The notes: generated from the sequence alone by a model not told the origin. Counted from the stretch's first letter, positions 16,733 through 25,890 are shown. The stretch is DNA of 34,381 bases from Butyrivibrio sp. (GCA_017446685.1 JAFSQI010000039.1:1-34381), one strand, 5' to 3'. Numbers and translations are program-made.

Positions 16733-17764
16733 TCAGTCAATTACATGAATCCATCCTTCAGGTGCTTCCACTCTACCCATCTGAATACCTGTAAGAGTAT
16801 CATAAAGCTTCTTAAGTACAGGACCCATATCATCCATTCCACTGGCAAAACAGATTTCTCTGCCATGGTCATTGATTTTTCCAACAGGGCTGATAACAGC
16901 TGCAGTTCCGCAAAGTCCCATTTCAACAAAATTTTCTACTTCTGACAGCTTAACAGGTCTTTCTTCAACATCAAGTCCAAGAATTTCTCTTGCAACATAT
17001 ACAATTGATCTTCTTGTGATACTTGGAAGAATAGAATCAGTGTGTGACTTAGGAACTACAAGTCCGCCTTCCTTAGTAACAAATACGATGTTTGCTCCAC
17101 CTGTCTCTTCAATATATGTTCTGCTCTCAGCATCAAGATATACATTTTCTGCAAATCCCTCTTCATGAGCTGTAACAATAGCATGAAGGCTCATTGCATA
17201 GTTGAGTCCTGCCTTGATATTACCTGTTCCATGTGGTGCTGCTCTGTCAAAATCACTTATCTTAACAACAATAGGCTTTGCACCGCCTTTGAAATAAGGA
17301 CCTACGGGAGTTACAAAAATTCTGAACTGATACTCATCAGCAGGCTTAACTCCGATAACATTTCCCGTGGCAAACATTACAGGTCTGATGTAAAGCGTAG
17401 CTCCACTTCCATATGGTGGAACCCAATCCTTATTAGCTGCGACAACCTCTTCAACTGCCTTGATAAATCTCTCCTCAGGAAATGGAGGCATTTCAAGTCT
17501 CTTGGCTGAATCTACCATTCTCTTGGCATTAAGGTCAGGTCTGAAAGTTACAATCTTCCCATCCTCAGTCTCATAAGCTTTAAGTCCCTCAAAGCACTCC
17601 TGTGCATAATGAAGAACTCCGGCATCCTCACTAAGTGTGATCATGGAATTCTCTGTAATCTCACCATCATCCCACTTTCCATCTTTATAATTAGAGACAT
17701 ATCTCTTATCTGCTACCATGTAGCCAAATCCAATGTTAGCCCAGTCCAAATTTTTCTTGCTCAT
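16733..17764 (-). CDS. ilvE: Branched-chain amino acid aminotransferase
   Basis: 343 aa, class IV (fold type IV) PLP enzyme of the longer eukaryote-like BCAT group. The PLP lysine is Lys184 in 'GNIKAGLNYA'; 'CFEGLKAY' (57-64) and 'YIEETGGANIVFV' (217-229) are the other family motifs. It performs the last step of valine, leucine and isoleucine synthesis with glutamate as amino donor. A GAGGAG ribosome site precedes the ATG. The gene is a single transcription unit apart from the ilv-leu cluster, with its own strong promoter and an operator-like palindrome. Confidence 0.96.
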   Translation of the reverse strand: MSKKNLDWANIGFGYMVADKRYVSNYKDGKWDDGEITENSMITLSEDAGVLHYAQECFEGLKAYETEDGKIVTFRPDLNAKRMVDSAKRLEMPPFPEERFIKAVEEVVAANKDWVPPYGSGATLYIRPVMFATGNVIGVKPADEYQFRIFVTPVGPYFKGGAKPIVVKISDFDRAAPHGTGNIKAGLNYAMSLHAIVTAHEEGFAENVYLDAESRTYIEETGGANIVFVTKEGGLVVPKSHTDSILPSITRRSIVYVAREILGLDVEERPVKLSEVENFVEMGLCGTAAVISPVGKINDHGREICFASGMDDMGPVLKKLYDTLTGIQMGRVEAPEGWIHVID

Positions 17765-17790
17765 TTCTCCTCATCCCTTTCCTTACGACT

Positions 17791-17810
17791 TTAGTGCGTT
17801 GACGCGCTAA
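17791..17810. promoter_or_regulatory. Operator-like palindrome at the ilvE transcription start
   Basis: TTAGTGCGTTGACGCGCTAA: 8-bp arms with one mismatch around TTGA. It begins right at the predicted transcription start of ilvE (about 17811) and covers +1 to +20. It could be a repressor site or a 5'-end stem-loop in the mRNA. The regulator is not identifiable from the sequence. Confidence 0.55.
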
Positions 17811-17817
17811 TATATAC

Positions 17818-17845
17818 ATTATAATCCTAAATTAATCATCGTCAA
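17818..17845 (-). promoter_or_regulatory. Sigma-A promoter of ilvE
   Basis: TTGACG (complement of 17840-17845), a 16-bp spacer and a perfect TATAAT (complement of 17818-17823). The leader to the ATG is about 46 nt. Confidence 0.8.
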
Positions 17846-17858
17846 GAGTTTAAAAAAA

Positions 17859-19223
17859 TCATTTTTTCTTTTTATTCCAGGTTTTTATATTGAAATTAAA
17901 CATCTTTTTAAATGTACTTCTCTCATTCACAGCATTGTATCTTGTATTATTTTTATCTGTAAGAAGTTTATACTCTCCTTTATCAATATATGCAAGATCC
18001 TGATATTTCTGAGTATCTGTAGACAGTTCTTTTTTTATCAATAAAACATTGGTAATTCTCGATACAAGCGCATAAAAAACAGCAAATATTGGAACACCTA
18101 CAAGCCAGCCTGCTACTCCCCAGATTCCACCAAATAAAGTAATAGAGAAAATTACCCAGAAGCTTGTAAGTCCCGTAGAGCCTCCAAGAATCTTCGGTCC
18201 TAATATATTTCCGTCAAACTGCTGAAGTATAAGGACAAATATCAAAAACTCCAAAGAACTTATTGGATTTATGAGTACAAGAATAAACGCACCCAAAAAT
18301 CCTCCAATATAAGGCCCAAAGAAAGGAATAATATTTGTCACTCCAACAATAACTGAAATAAGCACCGGATACGGTATACCTAAAATTATACATCCGATAT
18401 AACATATAATTCCGATAATGAGCGAATCCATAAGTTTTCCGCCGATAAAGTTCTCAAAAGTATTATGCACAAATCTGAATCCACTGATTATCTCATTGGC
18501 ATACTCTTCCTTCAAAACGGCATAAGCTATTTTTTTGCCCTTTGTAGTAAAACGTTCCTTTGAATTAAGAACATATATAGCCACAATGAAGCCAACCACC
18601 ATGTCAAATATAACTTTGATAAAAGAAATAAAGCTCTTGGATGCCACTTTGAAAATAGTATTTACATTGCTTTCAAGAACAGGCATCAGCTTTTTTGTAA
18701 CATACTGACTCAAAGTCTCATAGTAAGTGTCAAGCTGCGAGTCAATAAGATCCTGAAGATCAGGATTATTGGCAAGAAAAAGATTTGAATACTCATCGAT
18801 GTTTCTTATATATACAGGATAATTATTCCAAATCTCTTTTATACTGCTGATAAGTTGAGGAATGATGATCCTAAATAGTCCATATATCAAAAGAATTACT
18901 ATTATCATCGTGAGCAGAATGGATATTTTTCTCATCTGAGAACGCTTTCTTTTATCTGCATTCTCAGAAATTGATACGTCAATTCCTCTTTTATTATATA
19001 TAGGAGAAAGTATCCTGTTCTCAATACCATTAAGTAGTGGAATCAATATGTACGCAAAAACAATACCTATTATAATTCCCGACAAAGAATCCACCGTTTT
19101 GGAAATACTGCTTATTAATGTGCCTCCATCAAATATCACATAATACGCAAGCATCAGACAAACTGCCACTGCAAAAATGGTAATTCCCCATGTCACCTGA
19201 TTTTTTTCCGGTTTCATTTTCAT
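17859..19223 (-). CDS. AI-2E family transporter (PF01594-type membrane protein)
   Basis: About 454 aa, with roughly seven to eight membrane helices. Two N-terminal helices ('WGITIFAVAVCLMLAYYVIF', 'IIIGIVFAYILIPLLNGIE') precede a long soluble region, followed by the conserved C-terminal block 'FGPYIGGFLGAFI' and 'FWVIFSITLFGGIWGVAGWLVGVPIFAVFYAL'. Family members include AI-2 exporters and ion antiporters, so the substrate is unclear. The preferred start is ATG at 19221-19223, preceded by AAGGCGG; the open frame reaches 19265 and overlaps the mrp stop, so translational coupling is possible. The C-terminus is Lys/Asn-rich. Confidence 0.9.
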   Translation of the reverse strand: MKMKPEKNQVTWGITIFAVAVCLMLAYYVIFDGGTLISSISKTVDSLSGIIIGIVFAYILIPLLNGIENRILSPIYNKRGIDVSISENADKRKRSQMRKISILLTMIIVILLIYGLFRIIIPQLISSIKEIWNNYPVYIRNIDEYSNLFLANNPDLQDLIDSQLDTYYETLSQYVTKKLMPVLESNVNTIFKVASKSFISFIKVIFDMVVGFIVAIYVLNSKERFTTKGKKIAYAVLKEEYANEIISGFRFVHNTFENFIGGKLMDSLIIGIICYIGCIILGIPYPVLISVIVGVTNIIPFFGPYIGGFLGAFILVLINPISSLEFLIFVLILQQFDGNILGPKILGGSTGLTSFWVIFSITLFGGIWGVAGWLVGVPIFAVFYALVSRITNVLLIKKELSTDTQKYQDLAYIDKGEYKLLTDKNNTRYNAVNERSTFKKMFNFNIKTWNKKKK

Positions 19224-19257
19224 TTTTTCTTCCGCCTTAAAATCAAATTGCATCAAA

Positions 19258-20076
19258 TTATTCAATCATACCATCAAGAATATATGCAAGGCTTTCAAGA
19301 TAATCTCCCTGTACATCCTCGGCTTTTCCGCCGTCACAAAGACCGGCAAGCTTTGGATCAAGAGGTATTCTACCAAGAATATCTATACCGCATCTTGCAG
19401 CATATTGCTCAATTTTGCTCTCACCAAAGATATTTATAGGCTCTCCGCAATGAGGGCAAGTCATATAGCTCATGTTTTCTACAATTCCAAGAACCGGAAT
19501 GTTCATCATGTTAGCCATATTGATTGCTTTTTCAACTATCATCTCAACAAGTTCCTGTGGAGTTGCTACTACCACAATTCCATCTACAGGAAGAGACTGA
19601 AATACTGTAAGCGGTACATCACCTGTTCCCGGAGGCATATCCACAAACATAAAGTCCACATCGCCCCAGTTAACATCTGACCAAAACTGCTTTACAATTC
19701 CTGCAATAACAGGCCCTCTCCAAATTACGGGATCTGTCTCATTTTCCATAAGCATATTAAGGGACATTACCTTAATACCACCCTGTGTCGTTGCAGGTAA
19801 AAGACCTGTCTCATCCGCATAATTTGCCTTGCCAATGCCAAACATCTTTGGAATAGAAGGACCTGTAATATCTGCATCCATGATTGCAGTCTTGTACCCC
19901 TTTTTATTCATACATACTGCGGAAAGACCTGTAACAAGACTCTTTCCAACTCCACCTTTTCCGCTTACAATTCCAATTACTTTCTTTACATGACTGTGCT
20001 CAGAAAGAGCTACTTTCATGTTATCTTCCATTTCCTTCTTAAAATCTTCAGGCTTCTTGCCATGTCCGTTAGCCAT
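19258..20076 (-). CDS. mrp: Mrp/NBP35 family P-loop ATPase (iron-sulfur carrier)
   Basis: 272 aa. The deviant Walker A GKGGVGKS (39-46), 'IMDADITGPSIPKMFG' (65-80), 'VDMPPGTGD' (145-153) and Cys207-x-x-Cys210 in 'TCPHCGE' are the Mrp/ApbC marks. The CxxC of a dimer bridges a transferable 4Fe-4S cluster, so the protein probably loads clusters into client enzymes such as LeuC/LeuD type dehydratases (the link to nearby leuCD is my inference). An AGGAGAT ribosome site precedes the ATG. Confidence 0.94.
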   Translation of the reverse strand: MANGHGKKPEDFKKEMEDNMKVALSEHSHVKKVIGIVSGKGGVGKSLVTGLSAVCMNKKGYKTAIMDADITGPSIPKMFGIGKANYADETGLLPATTQGGIKVMSLNMLMENETDPVIWRGPVIAGIVKQFWSDVNWGDVDFMFVDMPPGTGDVPLTVFQSLPVDGIVVVATPQELVEMIVEKAINMANMMNIPVLGIVENMSYMTCPHCGEPINIFGESKIEQYAARCGIDILGRIPLDPKLAGLCDGGKAEDVQGDYLESLAYILDGMIE

Positions 20077-20141
20077 TTTCCATCTCCTGTTCTTTTTTAT
20101 TCTTTATGTAAAAAAACGATATAGGCGCTTGCCATTGTCCT

Positions 20142-21125
20142 TTATCTGTGAACTGATTTATCAAATACATCTTTGTCAGCATCATCTGCCAGATAAGACT
20201 CTATGATAAATCTTGGTCTGTTCTTGGTCTCAAGATAAATCTTTCCTATATATTCACCGATTACACCAAGCGAAATCATCATAAGTCCACCGATAGCCCA
20301 CACAGACAAAACTGTTGTAGTCCACCCCGGAATAGTGTGCCCTGAAAAAAATCTGACAAGACAATAAATAAGAACCATTATACTGACAAAAAAGATAAAT
20401 ATTCCAAGGCCTGTTATCATCTTGATAGGCTTCGTGCTTAAGCTTGTAATACCCTCTATAGCAAAACTAAGCATTTTCTTTAACGGATATTTACTTTCAC
20501 CCGCAAAACGTTCAGCTCTCTCGTAATAAACCACATCAGTTTTATAACCGACCATCGGAACTATGCCTCTAAGGAAAAGATTGACCTCTCCAAACTCAGC
20601 AAGTCCCAAAAGTGCTCTTCTACTCATCAATCTGTAATCCGCATGATTATATACAGTATTGGCACCAAGTCCGTTCATTAATTTATAGAAGCTCTCAGCT
20701 GTGAATTTCTTAAAGAAAGTATCTGTAGCTCTTTTTGAGCGAACACCGTATACAACATCCGCTCCAGCAAGATATTTATCAACCATTTCATCTATAGCAT
20801 TAATATCATCCTGAAGATCTGCATCCATAGAAATAGATACATCGCACAGATCCTTGGCAGTCATAAGTCCAGCCAAAAGTGCATTTTGATGTCCCATATT
20901 CTTTGACAAATTAATACCTTGAAAAAGAGGGTTTTCTTCGTGAATACTATTTATTATCTCCCAGGTTCTGTCCTTGGAGCCATCATTTACAAATATTACT
21001 CTGCTATCTTCTGCTATTTTGCCTTTATTTATAAGGCTGTTCATTTTTTCACTAAGTCTTTTTGCCGTCTCAGGCAATACTTCCTGCTCATTGTAGCAGG
21101 GGATTATACAAAACAATCTGTTCAT
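20142..21125 (-). CDS. Family 2 glycosyltransferase with C-terminal membrane helices (GtrB/DPM1-like)
   Basis: 327 aa. The GT2 domain starts 'LFCIIPCYNEQEVL', with 'VNDGSKDRTWEII' and the metal/nucleotide-binding D101-A-D103 in 'ISMDADLQDD'. Two membrane helices at about 232-255 and 268-292 and the signature 'IGEYIGKIYLETKNRPRFII' place it with polyprenyl-phosphate sugar transferases such as GtrB or YkcC. These make undecaprenyl-phosphate-linked glucose or similar sugars for surface-glycan decoration. The YfhO-type protein nearby could be its partner glycosyltransferase (inference). The ribosome site is weak. Confidence 0.9.
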   Translation of the reverse strand: MNRLFCIIPCYNEQEVLPETAKRLSEKMNSLINKGKIAEDSRVIFVNDGSKDRTWEIINSIHEENPLFQGINLSKNMGHQNALLAGLMTAKDLCDVSISMDADLQDDINAIDEMVDKYLAGADVVYGVRSKRATDTFFKKFTAESFYKLMNGLGANTVYNHADYRLMSRRALLGLAEFGEVNLFLRGIVPMVGYKTDVVYYERAERFAGESKYPLKKMLSFAIEGITSLSTKPIKMITGLGIFIFFVSIMVLIYCLVRFFSGHTIPGWTTTVLSVWAIGGLMMISLGVIGEYIGKIYLETKNRPRFIIESYLADDADKDVFDKSVHR

Positions 21126-21223
21126 ACTGTGTCACACTTTATTCATCTGCCTGTACATTCCGTAAAAATTCCGGCATATGAATTTCTTTTCCTATAATAA
21201 TAAAAACACCATTTAATATAATA

Positions 21224-21264
21224 ATAAAAAAATCCACAGATTACAACCAAGTTGTAACCTGCAG
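21224..21264 (-). terminator. Rho-independent terminator of leuC-leuD
   Basis: Minus-strand hairpin with arms CTGCAGGTTACAAC and GTTGTAATCTGTGG (14 bp, three G-U pairs), followed by ATTTTTTT. It starts 16 bp after the leuD stop. Confidence 0.88.
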
Positions 21265-21280
21265 ATTAAGACGTTAAAGT

Positions 21281-21769
21281 TCACTTTGAATTAATGTAAT
21301 TTATAAGACCCTCAGAATCTATTATTTTTTGCATAAAAGGAGGAAATGCCTGACCTTTAAAGCTACTTCCTGTTGTTTCATCAGTAATAATTCCTGTATC
21401 AAAATCAATACTCACAACATCACCGTTTTTTATAGCATCTGCAGCCTCATCACATTCTATAATAGGAAGTCCAATATTTATACTGTTTCTGTAAAAAATT
21501 CGAGCAAAGCTTCTAGCTATAACGCAGCTAACACCGGATGCCTTAATTGCTATCGGAGCATGCTCTCTCGACGATCCGCAGCCAAAATTTTTATCTGCAA
21601 CAATTATATCTCCTGCCTTAACCTTGGAGGCAAACTCCTTGTCTATATCCTCCATACAGTGTTTTGCAAGTTCTCCTGCATCTGTAGTATTTAAATATCT
21701 TGCCGGAATAATTACATCTGTATCAACATTATCGCCATATCTGAACACTGTTCCTTTAGCTGTCTTCAT
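21281..21769 (-). CDS. leuD: 3-isopropylmalate dehydratase small subunit
   Basis: 162 aa, the short archaeal/clostridial type. '[17 protein letters not shown]' (about 10-26) and '[14 protein letters not shown]' (59-72) are the swivelling-domain signature; '[12 protein letters not shown]' follows. With LeuC it isomerises 2-isopropylmalate to 3-isopropylmalate in leucine synthesis. AAAGGTAAG lies just before the ATG. It is separated from leuC by a 138-bp gap containing a structured RNA element. Confidence 0.95.
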   Translation of the reverse strand: MKTAKGTVFRYGDNVDTDVIIPARYLNTTDAGELAKHCMEDIDKEFASKVKAGDIIVADKNFGCGSSREHAPIAIKASGVSCVIARSFARIFYRNSINIGLPIIECDEAADAIKNGDVVSIDFDTGIITDETTGSSFKGQAFPPFMQKIIDSEGLINYINSK

Positions 21770-21790
21770 ATTCTTACCTTTCTTGAGTTG

Positions 21791-21876
21791 GTCCTAAAGG
21801 GTACCGCTTACGGTAATTCGACATGAGGAAGAACCCATTTATGGTAAGAGTCCTGATGTCATTTATTCCTTAGGAC
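21791..21876 (-). ncRNA. Candidate structured RNA element in the leuC-leuD gap
   Basis: Read on the minus strand, three stems nest without conflict. P1 pairs GTCCTAAGG (21868-21876) with CCTTTAGGAC (21791-21800), 9 bp with one G-U. P2 pairs TGACATCAGGA (21851-21861) with TCCTCATGTCG (21819-21829), 11 positions with one mismatch and one wobble. P3 is a tight hairpin TACCG-TAAG-CGGTA (21802-21815). Together they form a closed multi-branch structure of 86 nt filling the spacer between leuC and leuD. No T-run follows, so it is not a terminator. It may be a processing, translation-control or riboswitch-like element, or a small repeat; I match it to no known family. Confidence 0.55.
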
Positions 21877-21907
21877 AGTCTACTGTTTTCACAATTTTCG
21901 TATTTTA

Positions 21908-23179
21908 TCAATCTATAACTTCAGATGGCTGCGAAAGCTTACCTGTAATTGCACTAGCTGCAGCAACAGCCGGTGATGCAAGGTAAATTTCTGAATCAAT
22001 TGCTCCCATACGTCCAACAAAGTTTCTGTTTGTAGTTGAAACACATCTCTCTTTTGAAGCAAGTACTCCCATATATCCGCCAAGGCAAGGTCCACAGGTA
22101 GGAGTTGAAACTATTGCACCTGCCTCGATAAAGGTCTTTATAAGTCCCTCTTCCATCGCCTGAAGATATATTTTCTGTGTTGCCGGAATAACAATACACC
22201 TTACTCCATCAGCCACATGTCTGCCATTTAAAATTTCAGCGGAAATTCTAAGATCATCAATTCTTCCGTTAGTACAAGAGCCTATAACCACCTGATCAAT
22301 TTTTATATCCTCTATATCATCGAAAGTATGAGTATTTTCCGGAAGATGTGGGTAAGCAACAGTTGATTTTAATGTACTAAGATCGATTGTATACTCTTCA
22401 TCATATACAGCATCTTCATCAGCCTCATACACCACGTACTTTTTATTTGGAGCGTGTTCCTTCATATATTCTATTGCTATATCATCCACAGGGAAAATTC
22501 CATTTTTTCCACCTGCTTCAATAGCCATATTAGCAATTGTGAATCTGTCATCCATAGTAAGATTTTTTATTCCCTCACCGACAAATTCCATGGATTTATA
22601 TAAAGCCCCGTCAACTCCTATCATGCCGATAATATGCAAAATGACATCCTTACCGCTCACCCACTTTGAAGGCTTTCCAACAATGTTAAACTTTATAGCA
22701 GAAGGAACTTTAAACCATGCCTTTCCCGTAGCCATTCCTGCTGCCATGTCTGTAGAACCAATTCCTGTAGAAAACGCCCCAAGTGCTCCATAAGTGCAAG
22801 TATGAGAGTCAGCACCGATTATAAGATCTCCGGCAACCGTCAGCCCCTGTTCCGGCAAAAGAGCGTGCTCAATTCCCATTTTGCCAACTTCAAAATAGTT
22901 GGTAATGTTGTTTCTGATAGCAAATTCTCTCACACACTTGCAGTTCTCGGCAGACTTAATGTCCTTATTAGGAACAAAGTGATCAGGAACAAGTGCAATC
23001 TTATCCTTATCAAAAACGCCTTCTTTTGTAAACTTCTTAAGTTCTCCGATAGCAACAGGACTCGTGATATCATTTCCCAAAACAAGATCCAAATCTGCCT
23101 CGATAAGCTGTCCTGCCTCTACCTTATCAAGTCCCGCGTGGGCTGCCAAAATTTTTTGGCTCATGGTCATTCCGCTCAT
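21908..23179 (-). CDS. leuC: 3-isopropylmalate dehydratase large subunit
   Basis: 423 aa, aconitase superfamily, archaeal/clostridial LeuC type. The N-terminal '[25 protein letters not shown]' (about 122-146) and the three iron-sulfur cysteines in 'IGSCTNGR' and 'TCGPCLGG' are visible. With LeuD it carries out the second step of leucine synthesis. GGAGAGGG lies 6 nt before the ATG. First gene of the leuC-leuD unit. leuA and leuB are not in the window. Confidence 0.96.
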   Translation of the reverse strand: MSGMTMSQKILAAHAGLDKVEAGQLIEADLDLVLGNDITSPVAIGELKKFTKEGVFDKDKIALVPDHFVPNKDIKSAENCKCVREFAIRNNITNYFEVGKMGIEHALLPEQGLTVAGDLIIGADSHTCTYGALGAFSTGIGSTDMAAGMATGKAWFKVPSAIKFNIVGKPSKWVSGKDVILHIIGMIGVDGALYKSMEFVGEGIKNLTMDDRFTIANMAIEAGGKNGIFPVDDIAIEYMKEHAPNKKYVVYEADEDAVYDEEYTIDLSTLKSTVAYPHLPENTHTFDDIEDIKIDQVVIGSCTNGRIDDLRISAEILNGRHVADGVRCIVIPATQKIYLQAMEEGLIKTFIEAGAIVSTPTCGPCLGGYMGVLASKERCVSTTNRNFVGRMGAIDSEIYLASPAVAAASAITGKLSQPSEVID

Positions 23180-23211
23180 ACAATACCCTCTCCTTAATTT
23201 ATATCAAAAAT

Positions 23212-23217
23212 ATTATA
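23212..23217 (-). promoter_or_regulatory. Probable -10 box of the leuC promoter
   Basis: A perfect TATAAT on the minus strand about 33 bp before the leuC ATG. The matching -35 (TCAGAA at a 17-bp spacing) is poor, as expected for an activator-dependent promoter. Confidence 0.5.
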
Positions 23218-23255
23218 GCAAATATAACATACGATTCTGATAAATAAAACATAAC

Positions 23256-23283
23256 AAATTTAATCGTTTTCTTGATTAAATTT
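23256..23283. promoter_or_regulatory. Perfect inverted repeat upstream of leuC, possible regulator site
   Basis: AAATTTAATC and GATTAAATTT, 10-bp perfect arms around 8 nt. Its centre lies about 65 bp upstream of the predicted leuC transcription start, where LysR-type activators usually bind. It also lies between the yfhO-like stop and leuC and might be a weak terminator, though no T-run follows. Confidence 0.45.
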
Positions 23284-23341
23284 AATATTACAGATTAAGA
23301 AATCCTTCTTAGCTTACAATTAGCTTTATTTTTTATAAGCA

Positions 23342-25819
23342 TTATTCTTCTATTGAATCAGAATAATATTTCTTTACTACAAAAATATACCCCGCTGTCA
23401 GCATTACACCAATAATGCTCATAATAAGTCCGGTTTTAAAGCCTTCAGGAGTGTAAGTAACCTTAATGTCATGAACCCCTCCCGAAACCGGTATAGCCAT
23501 AAGACCGTAATCCGCCTTAATAATAGGTGTCTCTTCCCCATCAACTGTGCAGCTAAATCCTTCTGTACATGGGACAGAGAAAAAGACTAAAGTATTATCC
23601 TGAAGCATTGCTGTCTTAGCACTAAAGCCAAATGTATCTGTTTCAAATGACGTACAACTAGTTGCTGCTCTTTTTGCACACTCATCTGTAAATTCAAGAT
23701 ACGTCAGCTCATTTTCCTGAATATCCTCAGCAGTAAGCTCAGTCATATTAAGACTATCACCATAAGAAAGTGCATCTTCATCAGAGATTATCAGTGTCCT
23801 CGCAAGATCATAGTCATGCTCCTGCGCATCAAGATCCTCCCACTCCGACTCAGTGATGTAATAATCAAAAGTAAATCCCATCGGAATGTAATTTAGGTTT
23901 TCAAATACATCAAAACCATTTTCATTTTTTAGGAAGAAATATCCATCTGTTCCCTCTCCGTTTGAAAAAGGTCTGGTCTTGCTTATATCAGCATTTTCAA
24001 AATAATAACGCCCTGATAAAATTGCCCTGGCACCTGCTCTTTCTATAGGCAGGTTTGTCTCAACTGTTCTTGTAATTCCACAGCTACCATACAGGAAATC
24101 AAAAATTTCAGACGGAACAGTACTTAAAAAACAGTGAATCGAAGGAATTCCCCATACCATATCATAGTTGGTAGAGGTGCTATCCACCTCACCTCTGGCA
24201 AAGCTGGTCAAATCAACTTCCACTTTATTAAACAGCATCTGTTCCTGCCACTTTTGCTTACCTCTGTCGCTTATTATTCCGCTTCCGTTTCTGATAGGCA
24301 CATATGTTGCAATTACGCAACTCACAATAACAGCAAAAAGGATTATCCTGTCTCTCACAGCTGTTTTTGAATGACCTTTTTTATCGCCATCAGCTTTTTT
24401 TATTCCGATATATTTCGGAAGCGCAAAGACACATCCAAGAAGTAACAGGGACAAAATAGCAGTTCCAAGCACATCTCTCAAAAAGATAGTATTATTATCC
24501 GTCATATTAAAGAATACCATCTCGCCGTCATCATTCTTTGAAGGCAAAAGATATACAAGAAGGAAGAACAAAAACATTGAAACTGCAGCCACAACACCTT
24601 TTTTGAGTTGAGGCGACTTGCCTCTCTCGGCAGCCTGAGCTGTCATAAGGCACATTAAAAGAATCGGCATATAATACCATCTTGCATAATAGGATGAATT
24701 AAACATCGAAAACGCAGAATTAAACACAGGTAAAAATGCCATCACAAAGCACACAATAAGAAGTGTTTTTTCCCAGTTTCTTTTTTTCCTGTTAAGCAGA
24801 AAATAAGCAATAACTCCGGACATTCCAAACATAGGAAGATACGCTGCAAGAGACGCGTTTTTGACAGTGCCGGTATAAAAAAGCGTGCCCTTTCCTATTA
24901 TGTCAGGAAGCATCGATACACTCTTTACAATATCCCACAGCAGTTTTTCACTGGGATAAATCAGCATATTATAGCCATTAATAAAATTATCCAGTCTGGT
25001 ATTTCCTTTTATTCCCGCATAAGCCTGCATAAGGAAAAAACCTGAAAGAAGAACACCAAGGATACCACCCGCCATTGCTCTAAGCAGCATATACAAAACA
25101 TTTACCGGCTTATTGTTTCTGACATATCTCACAACAAAGTAAATAAGAAAAAATACAACCTGACCAAAGAAAAAGTAATAATTCACCATGGACATAAATG
25201 CTGTCATGAATGCAAAATAGATTACTTTCATTCCGGAAGGTCTAAATGCTGTAATTTCTGTTCCATCATCAACAGCCATAAGATTCTCAAATGTCAAAAG
25301 GAACAGAGGGAAAAATGCCACCGCATCTGTAAAATGGTTGAATACAATATTACATGCATTAAATCCAGAAAAAGCATAAAGATATCCACCAATCATTGCA
25401 TAGGTATATTTAGATACATATCTTCTGATATATAAATAAGCACATACCGAACAGCACGCATACTTTAGTGCCATAAGAAACGGCATAAGATATGGAATTG
25501 CACTTTCATCAAATAAAAGAGTTATCCAAAAAAACGGACTCCCCAGCAGATAAAACGAAAAATCACCGGAAAGAGAACCACCAAGATCTACATACCAGTT
25601 CCAAAAATAATCACCGTTTTGTATTGCCCTGTGAGCCACAATATAAAACGGATTCTGCTGAATATTGTAGTCACCATAATAAAAAAATGGCAGACCGCGC
25701 TTTATAAATATAGGCAGGACTGCCATTATGTACATCAAAAAACTGCTAAGGAACATTATCAGCGGCACATACCACTTTTTTTCATTTTGTTTTAAATACA
25801 CATTATAATCAGACATCAT
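23342..25819 (-). CDS. YfhO family polytopic membrane protein
   Basis: 825 aa. A dozen or more membrane helices fill residues 15-520, with 'FFYYGDYNIQQNPFYIVAHRAIQNGDYFWNWYVDLGGS' after the first helix carrying the acidic and Trp/Tyr-rich loop of GT-C-like proteins. A soluble domain (about 540-790) follows and a last membrane helix (about 797-815). YfhO of Bacillus glycosylates lipoteichoic acid using undecaprenyl-phosphate sugar, so a surface-polymer glycosyltransferase is likely. AAGGAAG precedes two adjacent ATG codons; the second (25814-25816) has the better spacing. It interrupts the ilvC and leuC neighbourhood but has its own promoter candidate, so it is probably not part of the leucine unit. 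Confidence 0.88.
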   Translation of the reverse strand: MMSDYNVYLKQNEKKWYVPLIMFLSSFLMYIMAVLPIFIKRGLPFFYYGDYNIQQNPFYIVAHRAIQNGDYFWNWYVDLGGSLSGDFSFYLLGSPFFWITLLFDESAIPYLMPFLMALKYACCSVCAYLYIRRYVSKYTYAMIGGYLYAFSGFNACNIVFNHFTDAVAFFPLFLLTFENLMAVDDGTEITAFRPSGMKVIYFAFMTAFMSMVNYYFFFGQVVFFLIYFVVRYVRNNKPVNVLYMLLRAMAGGILGVLLSGFFLMQAYAGIKGNTRLDNFINGYNMLIYPSEKLLWDIVKSVSMLPDIIGKGTLFYTGTVKNASLAAYLPMFGMSGVIAYFLLNRKKRNWEKTLLIVCFVMAFLPVFNSAFSMFNSSYYARWYYMPILLMCLMTAQAAERGKSPQLKKGVVAAVSMFLFFLLVYLLPSKNDDGEMVFFNMTDNNTIFLRDVLGTAILSLLLLGCVFALPKYIGIKKADGDKKGHSKTAVRDRIILFAVIVSCVIATYVPIRNGSGIISDRGKQKWQEQMLFNKVEVDLTSFARGEVDSTSTNYDMVWGIPSIHCFLSTVPSEIFDFLYGSCGITRTVETNLPIERAGARAILSGRYYFENADISKTRPFSNGEGTDGYFFLKNENGFDVFENLNYIPMGFTFDYYITESEWEDLDAQEHDYDLARTLIISDEDALSYGDSLNMTELTAEDIQENELTYLEFTDECAKRAATSCTSFETDTFGFSAKTAMLQDNTLVFFSVPCTEGFSCTVDGEETPIIKADYGLMAIPVSGGVHDIKVTYTPEGFKTGLIMSIIGVMLTAGYIFVVKKYYSDSIEE

Positions 25820-25852
25820 AAGCTTCCTTTATTAAAATAGAATACGCTTACT

Positions 25853-25881
25853 ATGTTAATCCAATTTCTGTACTTTTTCAA
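25853..25881 (-). promoter_or_regulatory. Candidate promoter of the YfhO-type gene
   Basis: TTGAAA (complement of 25876-25881), a 17-bp spacer and TAACAT (complement of 25853-25858), between the ilvC terminator and the gene. Each box matches four of six consensus positions. Confidence 0.4.
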
Positions 25882-25890
25882 ATTATAACC

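Noticed and set aside
21791-21878. tRNA-like reading of the leuC-leuD gap (7-bp acceptor-like stem followed by CCA)
   Set aside because: The bases after the stem do not give a proper discriminator plus CCA, there is no T-arm directly before the 3' acceptor strand, and no anticodon arm of the right size. Reported as an unnamed structured element instead.
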